From assembly GCF_013817205.1 (NCBI RefSeq), contig NZ_JACDDD010000002.1, forward strand, positions 1 through 64,000: a stretch of DNA of 64,000 nucleotides. Direction: 5' to 3'. The notes under the pieces are model-generated. The model saw only the letters and a list, made by a program, of their open reading frames with translations, had not been told where the DNA came from and made no database searches. The position numbers and the translations under genes are program-made. This document shows, in pieces, positions 20,485-29,943 of the stretch. Origin of the DNA: Polaromonas sp. (GTDB lineage: Bacteria; Pseudomonadota; Gammaproteobacteria; Burkholderiales; Burkholderiaceae_C). Numbering within the stretch: the first letter of the stretch is position 1; each line of letters begins with the position of its first letter.

Positions 20485-20573
20485 GGGGCCGCGGGACTGG
20501 CTCCGCCAGACCGCAGGCGCAGCGGCCCCCTCGGGGAGCAGCGCACTACGCGGAGCGAAAAGCGTGGGGGTCA
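20485..20573 (-). repeat. GC-rich intergenic element, copy 3 (between fabZ and lpxA)
   Basis: Read on the gene strand it starts TGACCCCCACGCTTTTCGCT, so its first three bases are the fabZ stop codon. It continues through CCCCGAGGGGGCCGCTGCGC and ends in CCGCGGCCCC. Its first half matches copy 4 closely. Confidence 0.85.
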
Positions 20574-21011
20574 TGTGATCGTGCGCATGGTGCACATCAG
20601 TTCAGCCTCACAGGCCATGTTGTCGCCCACGCGGGCCACGCCCTTGAACTTGAACACCCCGGCCTTGAGCCGCTCCAGTGTCACCTCCATGACCAACTGG
20701 TCGCCCGGCTCCACCGGCCGTTTGAAACGTGCGCCGTCAATGCCGGCAAAATAATACACAGTCTTGTCGTCGGGGGTGATGCCCTGCATGTCAAACGCCA
20801 GCAAGGCTGCGGCCTGCGCCATGGCCTCAAGCATCAGCACGCCCGGCATCACTGGCCGGTGCGGAAAATGCCCGGTGAAAAACGGCTCGTTCATGGTGAC
20901 GTTTTTCAGGGCCTTGATGCGCTTGCCTTTCTCGAGTTCGAGCACCCGATCCACCAGCAGAAAGGGGTAGCGGTGTGGCAACTGCTTGAGGATTTGGTGG
21001 ATGTCCATCAT
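20571..21011 (-). CDS. fabZ: (3R)-hydroxyacyl-ACP dehydratase
   Basis: FabZ dehydrates 3-hydroxyacyl-ACP in fatty-acid elongation and competes with LpxA and LpxD for the same precursor pool. It has 146 residues with a hot-dog fold. The catalytic histidine and glutamate lie in [20 protein letters not shown]. The start ATG overlaps the lpxD stop (ATGA), indicating translational coupling. The gene's TGA is also the first triplet of a GC-rich repeat. Confidence 0.97.
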   Translation of the reverse strand: MMDIHQILKQLPHRYPFLLVDRVLELEKGKRIKALKNVTMNEPFFTGHFPHRPVMPGVLMLEAMAQAAALLAFDMQGITPDDKTVYYFAGIDGARFKRPVEPGDQLVMEVTLERLKAGVFKFKGVARVGDNMACEAELMCTMRTIT

Positions 21012-22075
21012 GATTTTTCTTCTTTCCTTCGCGAGGCGGTGGCTGTGGTTTGCTCCAGCACCTTGAGGCGTTCACGCAAGCCATGAAGCTGTTTGAGCGT
21101 GGCAGCATTTTTTTCCCAACTCGCATTGTCGTCGATGGGAAACAGCCCCGTGTAATGCCCCGGCTTGCGGATGGAACGTGTGACCACCGACGCTGCCGAG
21201 ACATGCACGTGATCGGCCAGGCTCAGATGCCCCAGCACGACCGCACCGCCGCCTATGGTGCAGTGGGCGCCTATGGTGGCACTGCCTGCCACGCCGACGC
21301 AGCCAGCCAGTGCGCTGTGCCGCCCAATATGCACGTTGTGGCCAATCTGGATCAGGTTGTCGAGCTTGACGCCGTCCTCGATCACGGTGTCTTGCAGCGC
21401 GCCGCGGTCTATGCAGGTGTTGGCGCCGATTTCGACGTCGTTGCCAATACGCACCGCACCGAGTTGCTCGATTTTGACCCAAGTGCCTTCATGCGGTGCA
21501 AAACCAAAACCGTCGGCGCCTATCACCGCGCCCGGATGCACAATGCAGCGCTTGCCGATCACGCAGCCGTCGGCCACGGTAACACGCGCGGCCAGCCGGG
21601 TTTGCGTCCCGACAATAACCTCACGACCGATCACGCCATGCTCGCCGACACGCACGCCCACCTCGAGGACAGCATGCGGCCCGATACAGGCAAACGCTCC
21701 CACCGAAACGCCTTTCGCCAGCCGCGCCAACGGATCAATGAATGCAGTGGGATGAATCCCGCCCATATCGGCGATTTGGTGAAACTTTTTCCAGAGATGC
21801 GTGATGCGGGCGAAGTAAAGGTAGGGATCGCCAACCACGATGCAGGCGCCGCGCAAAATCGCCGCCTGTTCGGCCTGGGGCCCCACGACCACACACGCGG
21901 CAAGCGACTGGCTCAGTTGTCCCTGGTATTTGATGTGACTGAGAAAGCTGAGTTCGGTGGGACCGGCTGTGTCGAGGGGCGCGAGCCGCTGGATCAGGAC
22001 ATCCGGGTCACCTACTAACCTGGCGTCAAACTCACCGGCCAGTGACGCGACGATGTCCCCGAGTCTGAGCGTCAC
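21008..22075 (-). CDS. lpxD: UDP-3-O-(3-hydroxyacyl)glucosamine N-acyltransferase
   Basis: LpxD adds the second, N-linked hydroxyacyl chain in lipid A synthesis. It has 355 residues from a GTG start ([20 protein letters not shown]). The N-terminal UDP-binding domain includes [20 protein letters not shown]. The beta-helix contains [20 protein letters not shown] and [18 protein letters not shown], with the catalytic histidine in [17 protein letters not shown] basic helical tail closes the protein. It sits between ompH and fabZ in the conserved envelope operon. Confidence 0.97.
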   Translation of the reverse strand: MTLRLGDIVASLAGEFDARLVGDPDVLIQRLAPLDTAGPTELSFLSHIKYQGQLSQSLAACVVVGPQAEQAAILRGACIVVGDPYLYFARITHLWKKFHQIADMGGIHPTAFIDPLARLAKGVSVGAFACIGPHAVLEVGVRVGEHGVIGREVIVGTQTRLAARVTVADGCVIGKRCIVHPGAVIGADGFGFAPHEGTWVKIEQLGAVRIGNDVEIGANTCIDRGALQDTVIEDGVKLDNLIQIGHNVHIGRHSALAGCVGVAGSATIGAHCTIGGGAVVLGHLSLADHVHVSAASVVTRSIRKPGHYTGLFPIDDNASWEKNAATLKQLHGLRERLKVLEQTTATASRRKEEKS

Positions 22076-22095
22076 GCCTGGCCTGTGATGAACAC

Positions 22096-22602
22096 TTATT
22101 TGGCGGCGTTAAGCGCCCTGATGACCTTGTCGGTGATGTCATGCTTGGGATTGGCGTACACCGCCTCCTGCAGCACCAGGTCGAACTTTTCAGTCTCGGC
22201 AACCGTTTTGACCACCTTGTTGGCACGCTCGATGACCTGTTGCAGCTCTTCGTTCTTGCGTGCATTGAGGTCTTCCTGGAATTCCCGACGCTTGCGCTGG
22301 AAGTCCCTGTCCTGCTCGACCAGCTGCTTCTGGCGTGTGGCACGCTGGCTCTCGGAAAGCGTGGGCGCTTCGCGTTCAAACTTGTCGGCCACTGCCTTTA
22401 GCTGGGTGCCGAGGTCGCCGAGCTCTTTTTCACGCCGGCCGAACTCCTGCTCAAGCTTGGCCTGGGCCGCCTTGGCGCTGTTGGCCTCCCGGAAGATGCG
22501 GTCAATGTTGACAACGCCGATTTTGAACTCTTGCGCACCTGCAGCAAAAGCGGCAAATGCCAAGGCGGTGGCCAGAAGAAACTTGTATGTGGAATGTTTC
22601 AT
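22096..22602 (-). CDS. OmpH/Skp family periplasmic chaperone
   Basis: This Skp-like periplasmic chaperone holds unfolded outer-membrane proteins on their way to BamA. It has 168 residues. The signal peptide is [20 protein letters not shown] with cleavage likely after GAQ. The mature part [20 protein letters not shown] is typical of OmpH, followed by a long charged coiled coil rich in K/E/R/Q (about 45-125). Its start codon shares a base with the bamA stop (TAATG). lpxD follows. Confidence 0.95.
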   Translation of the reverse strand: MKHSTYKFLLATALAFAAFAAGAQEFKIGVVNIDRIFREANSAKAAQAKLEQEFGRREKELGDLGTQLKAVADKFEREAPTLSESQRATRQKQLVEQDRDFQRKRREFQEDLNARKNEELQQVIERANKVVKTVAETEKFDLVLQEAVYANPKHDITDKVIRALNAAK

Positions 22603-24908
22603 TAGAACGATGTACCAATCTGGAATTGCAATCTCTGGAGTTTATCCCCGGGCTTCTTCTTCACTGGATGGGCGAACGCCAAGCGCAAGGGCCCCAGTGG
22701 AGAAATCCAGCTGACGCCTATACCCGTCGAGGCCCGAAGTTCGCGAAGATTGTATTTTTCCTTTTCACCAAACACATTGCCTACGTCCACAAAACCGAAC
22801 AAACGCAGCGTCCGGTCGTTGCCAGCACCGGGAAAGGGAGCCAGCAATTCAGCATTGAGCGTGATCTTTTTCGGACCACCAATAGAGTTGCCATCTGCAT
22901 CGCGTGGGCCCAGGGATCCAGGTTCAAAGCCACGTACCGAACCCAGGCCGCCGGAGTAGGAGTTCTTGAACACCGGGAAAGGCTGTCCATTGAGTCCCTT
23001 GCCCCAACCCAACTCGGTGTTCATAGCAACCGTGAACTGCTTGTTCAGCGGAACGTACTGCTGGAACTGATAATTGCCGCGCAGGAACCTGGCGTCACCC
23101 AAAACGCCCCAGTCACCATAAACGCGCTGGAAACGTCCTGTTGTTGGAACCAGCGCACTGTCTCGTTCGTCGCGAGACCAGCCCAGAGTCAGCGGGAAGG
23201 TATTGCTTTTTGCACCAAAATCTTTGACGTATTGCCGGTAGACCCCCGGGAGATTGGTTCCGGAAATATTGATCTGCTCTACGCCGACACCGAAGTAAAC
23301 CGTGTCGACCTCGCTGAATGGCACGCCGAAACGGATGCTTGCACCGGTTGTCTTGAGTGCATAGTTGGATCCGAAAATCCCGTTCTGACTGTCATAAGGC
23401 CGGGATGTACGCGTATACAAATCGATGGTGCGCGAAATGCCATCCGCGGTGAAGTAGGGGTCCACGGTGCTCACGACGAGCTGGCGATTGTATTTTCCGG
23501 TGTTGACTTCCAGACCGAGGTAATTGCCGGTACCAAAGGCATTTTCCTGCTTGAAGCCGAAGGAAAGCGAAACCTTGTCCGCACTGGAATAACCGGCGCC
23601 GAGCTGAAGGTTGCCTGTTGGTTTTTCAACCACCGCCAGATTCAAATCCACCTGATCAGGCGTGCCCGGCACTTCCTGGGAGTCGATGTTAACCTCGGTG
23701 AAGTAGCCGAGGCGGTCCACGCGATCACGTGACAAGCGAATTTTGTCGCCGTCATACCAGGACGCCTCGAACTGGCGAAACTCCCGGCGAACCACTTCAT
23801 CGCGGGTGCGGTTGTTTCCACTGATGTTGATGCGCCGCACATAGGCACGGCGCGATGGGTCACCCTGCAGTACAAAAGCGACGCGGCTGTTGGCCCTGTC
23901 GATCTCCGGCTTGGCCTCGACCTTGGCAAAGGCAAATCCAAAGCTGCCGTAATACTCGGTGAAAGCCTTGACGGTTTGGGCCACCTGGTCGGCGTTGTAG
24001 GCAGCGCCGGGCTTGATGACAACCAGCGACTTGAACTCTTCCTCACGCTCAAGGAAATTGCCTTCCAGCTTCACACCAGACACGGTGAAGCGCTCGCCTT
24101 CGGTGATATTGAGCGTCACCGAAATATCCTGCTTGTTCGGCGAAATGGCCACCTGGGTGGAGTCAACCTTGAACTCGAGGTAACCCCGGGTCAGGTAATA
24201 AGAACGCAGGGTTTCGATGTCGGCATTGAGCTTGGCCCGTGAGTACTGGTCGGACTTGGTGTACCAGCTGAGCCAGCCACCGGTATTCAGGTCAAACAGG
24301 CCGCGCAGGGTGGATTCGCTAAAGGCCTTGTTGCCGACGATGCGGATTTCCTTGATCTTGGCGATATCGCCCTCGATAACGCTGAAGGTGACATTGACCC
24401 GGTTTCGCTCGATCGGGGTCACTGTGGTCAGCACTTCCGCGCCGTAGAGGCTGCGGTTGATGTACTGACGCTTGAGCTCCTGCTCGGCCCGGTCGGCCAG
24501 CGCCTTGTCGAAAGGCCGACCGTCGGCCAGCCCGATGTCGCGCAGCGCCTTTTTCAGAGCTTCCTTGTCAAATTCCTTGGCACCGACGAAGTCCACATCG
24601 GCCACGGTCGGCCGTTCTTCCACTATCACCACCAGTACGTCGCCGCTGACTTCCAGACGGACGTCCTTGAACAAGCCCAAGCCGAACAAGGTGCGAATTG
24701 CGCTGGAGCCCTTGTCGTCGCTATACGTATCACCAACGCGGAAAGGCAGCGACGCAAAAATGGTTCCAGGCTCCACCCGCTGCAGGCCTTCAACGCGAAT
24801 GTCACGCACCGTGAAGGGGTCCACAGCCCAGGCGGCTTGCGCGATCAAAAAGCTGGCCACCATCGCCGAAACACTGCGAAGCTTGAATCGTTTGATTTGT
24901 TTTTGCAT
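22602..24908 (-). CDS. bamA: Outer-membrane protein assembly factor BamA
   Basis: BamA is the central barrel of the BAM complex that inserts outer-membrane proteins. It has 768 residues. The signal peptide ends near AAWAVD. Five POTRA domains follow (about 30-430), the first beginning FTVRDIRVEGLQRVEPGTI. The C-terminal barrel has the conserved SVRGFEPGSLGPRD (VRGF motif). It ends in phenylalanine (QRLQFQIGTSF), the outer-membrane insertion signal. It lies between rseP and ompH in the conserved order. Confidence 0.98.
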   Translation of the reverse strand: MQKQIKRFKLRSVSAMVASFLIAQAAWAVDPFTVRDIRVEGLQRVEPGTIFASLPFRVGDTYSDDKGSSAIRTLFGLGLFKDVRLEVSGDVLVVIVEERPTVADVDFVGAKEFDKEALKKALRDIGLADGRPFDKALADRAEQELKRQYINRSLYGAEVLTTVTPIERNRVNVTFSVIEGDIAKIKEIRIVGNKAFSESTLRGLFDLNTGGWLSWYTKSDQYSRAKLNADIETLRSYYLTRGYLEFKVDSTQVAISPNKQDISVTLNITEGERFTVSGVKLEGNFLEREEEFKSLVVIKPGAAYNADQVAQTVKAFTEYYGSFGFAFAKVEAKPEIDRANSRVAFVLQGDPSRRAYVRRINISGNNRTRDEVVRREFRQFEASWYDGDKIRLSRDRVDRLGYFTEVNIDSQEVPGTPDQVDLNLAVVEKPTGNLQLGAGYSSADKVSLSFGFKQENAFGTGNYLGLEVNTGKYNRQLVVSTVDPYFTADGISRTIDLYTRTSRPYDSQNGIFGSNYALKTTGASIRFGVPFSEVDTVYFGVGVEQINISGTNLPGVYRQYVKDFGAKSNTFPLTLGWSRDERDSALVPTTGRFQRVYGDWGVLGDARFLRGNYQFQQYVPLNKQFTVAMNTELGWGKGLNGQPFPVFKNSYSGGLGSVRGFEPGSLGPRDADGNSIGGPKKITLNAELLAPFPGAGNDRTLRLFGFVDVGNVFGEKEKYNLRELRASTGIGVSWISPLGPLRLAFAHPVKKKPGDKLQRLQFQIGTSF

Positions 24909-24934
24909 GAAAAGTACGGAATTAACCCAAAGCC

Positions 24935-26302
24935 CTAACCCAAAAGCCGGGTGATATCATTAAACAGGGCAACAGTCATCATGCCCAGCAGGATGGCAAC
25001 GCCACCGCGCTGCAACCGGTCCATCCAGGCGTCAGACACGCTCTTGCCGGTTATAGCCTCCCAAAGATAATACATCAGGTGTCCACCGTCCAGAACCGGC
25101 AACGGCAGTAAATTGAGCACGCCAAGGCTGACGCTGATCAGGGCCAAAAACAACAGGTAAGCGCTCAGGCCGATGCTCGCCGACTTGCCGGCGTAGTCCG
25201 CAATCGTCAGCGGTCCACTGAGGTTTTTCAGGGACGCCTCGCCGATCAGCATCTTGCCCATCATCTTGAGCGTCAGCACCGATACCTCCCAAGTGCGCAC
25301 TGCACCTTTCCACAATCCGTCCAGCGGCCCGTAACGCACCGTCAACATCGCAGGCGGGGTGCCCACATAGGCGTTGATGCGGCCGATGGACTGCCCGCCC
25401 TCCTCCCGGATCTCCGGCGTTACCTGCATTTGCAGGGTCTGCCCGCCCCGCAGGATCTGCCAGCTCTGCACGCCTTTGGCGCTGCGTATGGTTTCGCGCA
25501 GTTGCTGGCCGTCGACGATGCCCCGCTCGCCGATGCGCTGCACCACATCATCGGCGCGCAAGCCGGCTTTCTCCGCAGCACCGCCCGGCATGACCTCGCC
25601 GATCACTGCCCGCGTCCAGGGGCCCAGGATGCCGATTTTCCTGAACAACTGGGCATCGGCATCGGCGGCATTGAGCTGCCCCAGTGGCAACAGCACGCTG
25701 CGCGTCACCGAGACGCTGCCGCCGGCGGACTCGCCCACACCGTCGGTCACTTCCAGGCGTACGTCGCGCCCGCCCAGGGCCGCGCGGGTCAGGCGCCAGC
25801 GCAGGTCTTCAAAGGAACGCACTTCCTCCAGCGTTTCACCTTCGACGCCGGCCTGCTGGACACGTTCACCGCCGCGCAGGCCAGCACGTTCGGCAATCGA
25901 GCCGGCCACCGGACTGGCCAGCACCGGCTGAGGTTCCTGCATGCCGCTCCAGTTGACGATCGCATACAGCACGATGGCCAACAGCAGGTTAGCGGCCGGG
26001 CCGGCCGCCACAATCGCGGCGCGTGCACCCAGGGGCCGGTTGTTGAAAGCCAGATGGCGCTCAGCCGGATCGACCGGGCCTTCGCGCTCGTCCAGCATCT
26101 TGACGTATCCGCCCAGCGGCAGCATGCCAATGGAAAACTCGGTGGGCCGAGTCTTCAGCCGCCAGGTGTAGATCGGCTTGCCAAACCCCACCGAAAACTT
26201 CAGAACCTTGACACCGCAAGCTACCGCCACGCGGTAATGGCCGTACTCGTGGATGGCAATCAGGATGCCCAGCGCAACAATAAAGGCGACCAAGGTCAGC
26301 AT
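24935..26302 (-). CDS. rseP: Site-2 zinc metalloprotease RseP
   Basis: RseP cleaves membrane-anchored regulators and signal-peptide remnants within the inner membrane, notably anti-sigma-E factors. It has 455 residues. The zinc motif HEYGH spans residues 18-22 in the first membrane helix, and the second catalytic motif PLPVLDGGHLMYYLWE lies in the C-terminal helices. Two PDZ domains fill the middle (VLASPVAGSIAERAGLRGGE and GEVMPGGAAEKAGLRADDVV). It is preceded by dxr (13 bases) and followed by bamA, the standard envelope order. Confidence 0.97.
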   Translation of the reverse strand: MLTLVAFIVALGILIAIHEYGHYRVAVACGVKVLKFSVGFGKPIYTWRLKTRPTEFSIGMLPLGGYVKMLDEREGPVDPAERHLAFNNRPLGARAAIVAAGPAANLLLAIVLYAIVNWSGMQEPQPVLASPVAGSIAERAGLRGGERVQQAGVEGETLEEVRSFEDLRWRLTRAALGGRDVRLEVTDGVGESAGGSVSVTRSVLLPLGQLNAADADAQLFRKIGILGPWTRAVIGEVMPGGAAEKAGLRADDVVQRIGERGIVDGQQLRETIRSAKGVQSWQILRGGQTLQMQVTPEIREEGGQSIGRINAYVGTPPAMLTVRYGPLDGLWKGAVRTWEVSVLTLKMMGKMLIGEASLKNLSGPLTIADYAGKSASIGLSAYLLFLALISVSLGVLNLLPLPVLDGGHLMYYLWEAITGKSVSDAWMDRLQRGGVAILLGMMTVALFNDITRLLG

Positions 26303-26315
26303 GGCAATACTCCGC

Positions 26316-27497
26316 TCAGGTGGTCAGTTTGGCAGCTAGACCAGTCGCGACTGCGCGCGACTGCTCGTCCAGTGCCAACAGATCGCCGATGCCGCCAATG
26401 GCGGGCGCAGAAACTGCGTCCAGCGTTGCGCGGTTCACGGCGTGAATCTGGTCAAAGCGTATCCGTTTTTCAAGAAATGCGGCGACCGCCACTTCATTGG
26501 CTGCGTTGAGCACTGCCGTGGTGCCTGCAGGCGCCCCCAACACTTCCCAGGCCAGCGGCAGGCCCGGAAACAGGGTGTCGTCCGGCACCGAGAAAGTCAT
26601 GGTGGCCAGCGCCCGGAAGTCGAGCGCCTGGGCGCCCGAGCTGATGCGGCCGGGCCAGGCCAGGCCATAGGCAATCGGCACCCGCATGTCGGGCGTGCCG
26701 AGCTGGGCCACGACCGAGGTGTCGCGGTACTGGACCATCGAATGAATGATGCTCTGCGGGTGGATCACCACCTCGATCTGCGTTGGCGCCAGCCCGAACA
26801 GATAACGCGCCTCGATCACTTCGAGCGCCTTGTTCATCATGGTGGCGGAATCCACCGAGATTTTGCGCCCCATGACCCAGTTCGGGTGCGCGCAGGCCTC
26901 TTCTGGCGTGACATCGCGCAGGCTGGCCGGCGCACGAGTGCGGAACGGGCCGCCCGAAGCGGTCAGGATGATCTTGTCAATGCACTCGGACCAAGCTGCC
27001 GGGTCTTCGGGCAGAGACTGGAAAATCGCGGAATGCTCACTGTCGATGGGCAGCAACTGGGCGCCGCCCTCGCGCACAGCCTGCATGAAGACCTCGCCAC
27101 CAACCACCAAGGCCTCCTTGTTGGCCAGCAGCAGGCGTTTTCCGGCCCGGGCTGCCGCCATGCAGGCACCCAGACCCGCAGCGCCCACGATGGCCGCCAT
27201 CACGCTGTCGACACGTTCGTCAGATGCTATGATTTCGAGCGCATCTTCCCCAAGCAAGACGCGGGTTGACAGCCCATTTGCCTTCAACTTTTCAGCCAGC
27301 TCATGGGCGTGCGGTGCGCTTGCCATCACGGCGTAACTGGGCCGGAAACGCTGACATTGCGCCAGCATCAATTCGATCTGGGTAGACGCACTGAGTGCGA
27401 ATACCTCGAAACGGTCCGGGTGGCCAGCAATCACGTCCAGCGTATTGACGCCGACCGAGCCGGTCGAGCCCAGAACGGTAACGCGTTGTTTTTTCAT
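26316..27497 (-). CDS. dxr: 1-deoxy-D-xylulose-5-phosphate reductoisomerase
   Basis: Dxr converts DXP to MEP using NADPH, the committed step of isoprenoid synthesis. ATG at 27497 (MKKQRVTVLGSTGSVGVNTL) gives 393 residues; the ORF track starts ten codons too early. The NADPH motif GSTGSVG is at residues 9-15. The active-site region includes LLPIDSEHSAIFQSL, LTASGGPFR and KISVDSATMMNKALEVIEA. The product is needed by UppS, encoded two genes upstream. A GC-rich repeat separates it from cdsA. Confidence 0.97.
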   Translation of the reverse strand: MKKQRVTVLGSTGSVGVNTLDVIAGHPDRFEVFALSASTQIELMLAQCQRFRPSYAVMASAPHAHELAEKLKANGLSTRVLLGEDALEIIASDERVDSVMAAIVGAAGLGACMAAARAGKRLLLANKEALVVGGEVFMQAVREGGAQLLPIDSEHSAIFQSLPEDPAAWSECIDKIILTASGGPFRTRAPASLRDVTPEEACAHPNWVMGRKISVDSATMMNKALEVIEARYLFGLAPTQIEVVIHPQSIIHSMVQYRDTSVVAQLGTPDMRVPIAYGLAWPGRISSGAQALDFRALATMTFSVPDDTLFPGLPLAWEVLGAPAGTTAVLNAANEVAVAAFLEKRIRFDQIHAVNRATLDAVSAPAIGGIGDLLALDEQSRAVATGLAAKLTT

Positions 27498-27513
27498 ACC
27501 GGATTGAGCGACG

Positions 27514-27585
27514 CCGGGCCGCCCCAAGGCGCGAAGGCCCCCTTGGGGGGCAGCGTGTTACACGAAGTGAAAAGCGTGGGGGTCA
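27514..27585 (-). repeat. GC-rich intergenic element, copy 4 (between cdsA and dxr)
   Basis: Read on the gene strand it starts TGACCCCCACGCTTTTCACT, with the cdsA stop codon as its first triplet, then GCCCCCCAAGGGGGCCTTCG. It lacks the GGACCCGCGGCCCC end and stops in GGGGCGGCCCGG, so it is a shortened copy. Confidence 0.8.
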
Positions 27586-28419
27586 TGCCGTCACAAGCAT
27601 CAGGGCCAGCGGCAACACCGGCACCAAGGCATCAACGCGATCCAGAACACCACCATGGCCGGGCAACAGCCCGCTGGAATCCTTGGCGCCGGCACTGCGC
27701 TTGACCAACGATTCGACCAGGTCGCCGACCACGCTGAACGCAGCCAGGAAAATCATGGCCAGCAGGGTCAGCGGCAAGCCGTATTGAGCAGCGAGGCGCG
27801 CATAAAAACTGTTCCCGGTGCTGTCCAGCGACACCCAGGCAATACACAGCACCAGCACGCCGACCATGCCGCCCCAAACGCCCTCCCAGCTCTTGCCCGG
27901 GCTGATCGCCGGTGCCAGCTTGCCCTTGCTGAAACGCCCACCCAGCCCCTTGCCCGCAAAGTAGGCGCCGATATCGGCGACCCAGACCAGCAACAGCAGC
28001 GACAGCAGGAATTCAATGCCGATGAAACGTGCCTGCGCAACCGCCAGCCAGGCCAGCCAGAGTGCCAGAACGCCCACCACCAGGCGCACAACGCGCGGAA
28101 TGCGCGGCCAGCCAGCCACGCCACCGCGCAGCAGCCAAGCGCCTGCCAGTACCCAAGCCGCCCCTGCCAGACGCCACAGCAGCGGCAAAAGCTGCTCCAG
28201 CATGCCGAGGTACCAGGACATCACACACAAGACCACACAGGCCAAGCCGGTCCCCAACGAGGCGACAGTCCCGTAACCGTTCAGGCGCGCCCACTCCCAC
28301 GCGGCAGCGGAAATCAGCACCACGGCGAGCACTGCGAACGGAATCGCCGTGGTGTAAAAAAGTGCCGGCAGCAAGATGGCCAGCAGCACCAAGGCGGTAA
28401 TCACGCGTTGTTTGAGCAT
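27583..28419 (-). CDS. cdsA: Phosphatidate cytidylyltransferase
   Basis: CdsA makes CDP-diacylglycerol, the precursor of all phospholipids, in the inner membrane. It has 278 residues with about seven or eight hydrophobic helices. The C-terminal family signature is visible in KRSAGAKDSSGLLPGHGGVL followed by DRVDALV. The start overlaps the uppS stop (ATGA), so it is translationally coupled to uppS. A GC-rich repeat begins exactly at its stop codon. Confidence 0.97.
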   Translation of the reverse strand: MLKQRVITALVLLAILLPALFYTTAIPFAVLAVVLISAAAWEWARLNGYGTVASLGTGLACVVLCVMSWYLGMLEQLLPLLWRLAGAAWVLAGAWLLRGGVAGWPRIPRVVRLVVGVLALWLAWLAVAQARFIGIEFLLSLLLLVWVADIGAYFAGKGLGGRFSKGKLAPAISPGKSWEGVWGGMVGVLVLCIAWVSLDSTGNSFYARLAAQYGLPLTLLAMIFLAAFSVVGDLVESLVKRSAGAKDSSGLLPGHGGVLDRVDALVPVLPLALMLVTA

Positions 28420-29165
28420 CAGGCAGCTTTCACGGTAGAGGCTTGAGTGCCCGGCAGCAGCTGACCGGATGTCTTGCCGAAGCGGCGTTCCCGGTTCGCA
28501 TAAAAGGCGATGGCTTCATCCAGCGCTGCCTCGTCGAAATCGGGCCAGAGCTTGTCGGAAAAATACAGTTCGGAATACGCCGCCTGCCAGAGCAGGAAAT
28601 TGCTGATGCGCAGTTCGCCACCGGTACGTATCACCAGGTCCGGGTCCGGCACATGGGCCAGCGCCAGCGCCCGGTCCAGCGCCATCTCGGTGATCTCCTG
28701 GCCGCTGGCAGCGAGCTTGCGGGCTGCTTGGGCAATGTCCCAGCGTCCGCCGTAGTTAAAACACACGTTGAGAATCAGCTGCTTGTTCTCTGCCGTCGCC
28801 GCCTCGGCCTGCATCAGCCCTGCCCTGACCTTGTCGGAGAGCCGCTGGCGCTCGCCCACAAAATGCAGTTGCACACCATTGGCCTTGAGCGAAGGCACTT
28901 CGCGCGCCAGCGACAACCCCAGCAGTTCCATCAAGCCCGAAACCTCGTCGGCAGGTCGATTCCAGTTTTCGGATGAAAAGGCAAACACGGTCAGCACGGC
29001 AATGCCGCGCGCCATGCAGGCCTTGACGCAACGACTCAGTGCACCCACGCCCTGCTGGTGGCCGGCCACACGCGGCAGGAAACGTTTGGTCGCCCAACGG
29101 CCGTTGCCGTCCATGACGATGGCGACATGGTGGGGAATCGCGACGTTAACGCTTGTTTGGGCCAT
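28419..29165 (-). CDS. uppS: Undecaprenyl diphosphate synthase (cis-prenyltransferase)
   Basis: UppS adds eight isopentenyl units to farnesyl diphosphate, making the C55 lipid carrier for peptidoglycan and LPS. ATG at 29165 (MAQTSVNVAIPHHVAIVMDG) gives 248 residues; the ORF-track start at 29177 is four codons upstream. The catalytic aspartate lies in VMDGNGRWA, and further motifs are FAFSSENWNRP, CFNYGGRWDI and the C-terminal DPDLVIRTGGELRISNFLLW. It is coupled to cdsA; frr lies upstream across a GC-rich repeat. Confidence 0.97.
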   Translation of the reverse strand: MAQTSVNVAIPHHVAIVMDGNGRWATKRFLPRVAGHQQGVGALSRCVKACMARGIAVLTVFAFSSENWNRPADEVSGLMELLGLSLAREVPSLKANGVQLHFVGERQRLSDKVRAGLMQAEAATAENKQLILNVCFNYGGRWDIAQAARKLAASGQEITEMALDRALALAHVPDPDLVIRTGGELRISNFLLWQAAYSELYFSDKLWPDFDEAALDEAIAFYANRERRFGKTSGQLLPGTQASTVKAA

Positions 29166-29224
29166 ATCGGCAGTCAAAAATAGCGCGAAGTACGCGTGCT
29201 TGGGACGGGCTGGCTTGTCAAGCA

Positions 29225-29312
29225 GGGGCCGCGGGTCCGGCTTCGCCGGCCCGCAGGCGCAGCCGCCCCCCAGGGGGGCAGAGAGCTACGCGAAGCGAGC
29301 GAACGTGGGGGC
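29225..29312 (-). repeat. GC-rich intergenic element, copy 5 (between frr and uppS)
   Basis: Read on the gene strand it starts GCCCCCACGTTCGCTCGCTT four bases after the frr stop. It continues TGCCCCCCTGGGGGGC and ends CGCCGGCCTT-like hairpins into CGGACCCGCGGCCCC. It is one of the most complete copies. Confidence 0.85.
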
Positions 29313-29316
29313 AAAG

Positions 29317-29877
29317 TCAGACCGCCATGATGTCTTGTTCCTTGGCGGCGACCAGCTTGTCGACATCCGCAATGAAACGGTCGGTGGACTTTTGCACGTC
29401 GTCATGCGCGCGGCGCTCATCGTCTTCCGACGCCAGCTTTTCCTTGACCAGTTTCTTCACGCCGTCATTGGCATCACGGCGCAGGTTGCGGATTGCGACC
29501 TTGGCGTGTTCGCCCTCGCCGCGCACCACCTTGGTCAGTTCCTTGCGGCGCTCTTCGGTCATGGCCGGCATGGGCACGCGGATCAGGTCGCCCTGGGTAG
29601 CGGGATTCAGGCCGAGGTCGGAATCGCGAATGGCTTTTTCGATTTTGGCACCCATGCCTTTTTCCCATGGCGACACGCTGATGGTGCGTGCATCGAGCAA
29701 CGAGACATTGGCCACCTGGCTGATTGGCACCATGGAACCGTAGTAGTCCACCTGCACGGTATCGAGCAGGCCGGGGTTGGCGCGGCCGGTGCGGATTTTG
29801 GTCAGCGCCTGCTTGAAGGACTCCAGCGACTGCTGCATTTTCTGTTCGGTGCTGCTCTTGATATCAACAATGCTCAT
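29317..29877 (-). CDS. frr: Ribosome recycling factor
   Basis: Frr splits post-termination ribosomes together with EF-G. ATG at 29877 ([20 protein letters not shown]) gives 186 residues, the family length; the ORF-track start is eleven codons early. Family motifs are [20 protein letters not shown], a long charged helical domain [20 protein letters not shown], and [13 protein letters not shown]. It lies between pyrH and uppS in the conserved order. Confidence 0.97.
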   Translation of the reverse strand: MSIVDIKSSTEQKMQQSLESFKQALTKIRTGRANPGLLDTVQVDYYGSMVPISQVANVSLLDARTISVSPWEKGMGAKIEKAIRDSDLGLNPATQGDLIRVPMPAMTEERRKELTKVVRGEGEHAKVAIRNLRRDANDGVKKLVKEKLASEDDERRAHDDVQKSTDRFIADVDKLVAAKEQDIMAV

Positions 29878-29943
29878 GATGGAATCTCCGGATCGATCTT
29901 GTTTTTGCAAAAGTTGCGCGAGGCGCGCGGCGACCGCGACCGC

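Noticed and set aside
18288-21086. 932-residue ORF antisense to lpxB-lpxA-fabZ
   Set aside because: It spans three real genes and two intergenic gaps and shows no family motifs; a GC-driven shadow.
27229-27260. GCTATGATTTCGAGCGC in dxr as a repeat copy
   Set aside because: Only the left half of the core matches and the residues belong to a conserved Dxr region.
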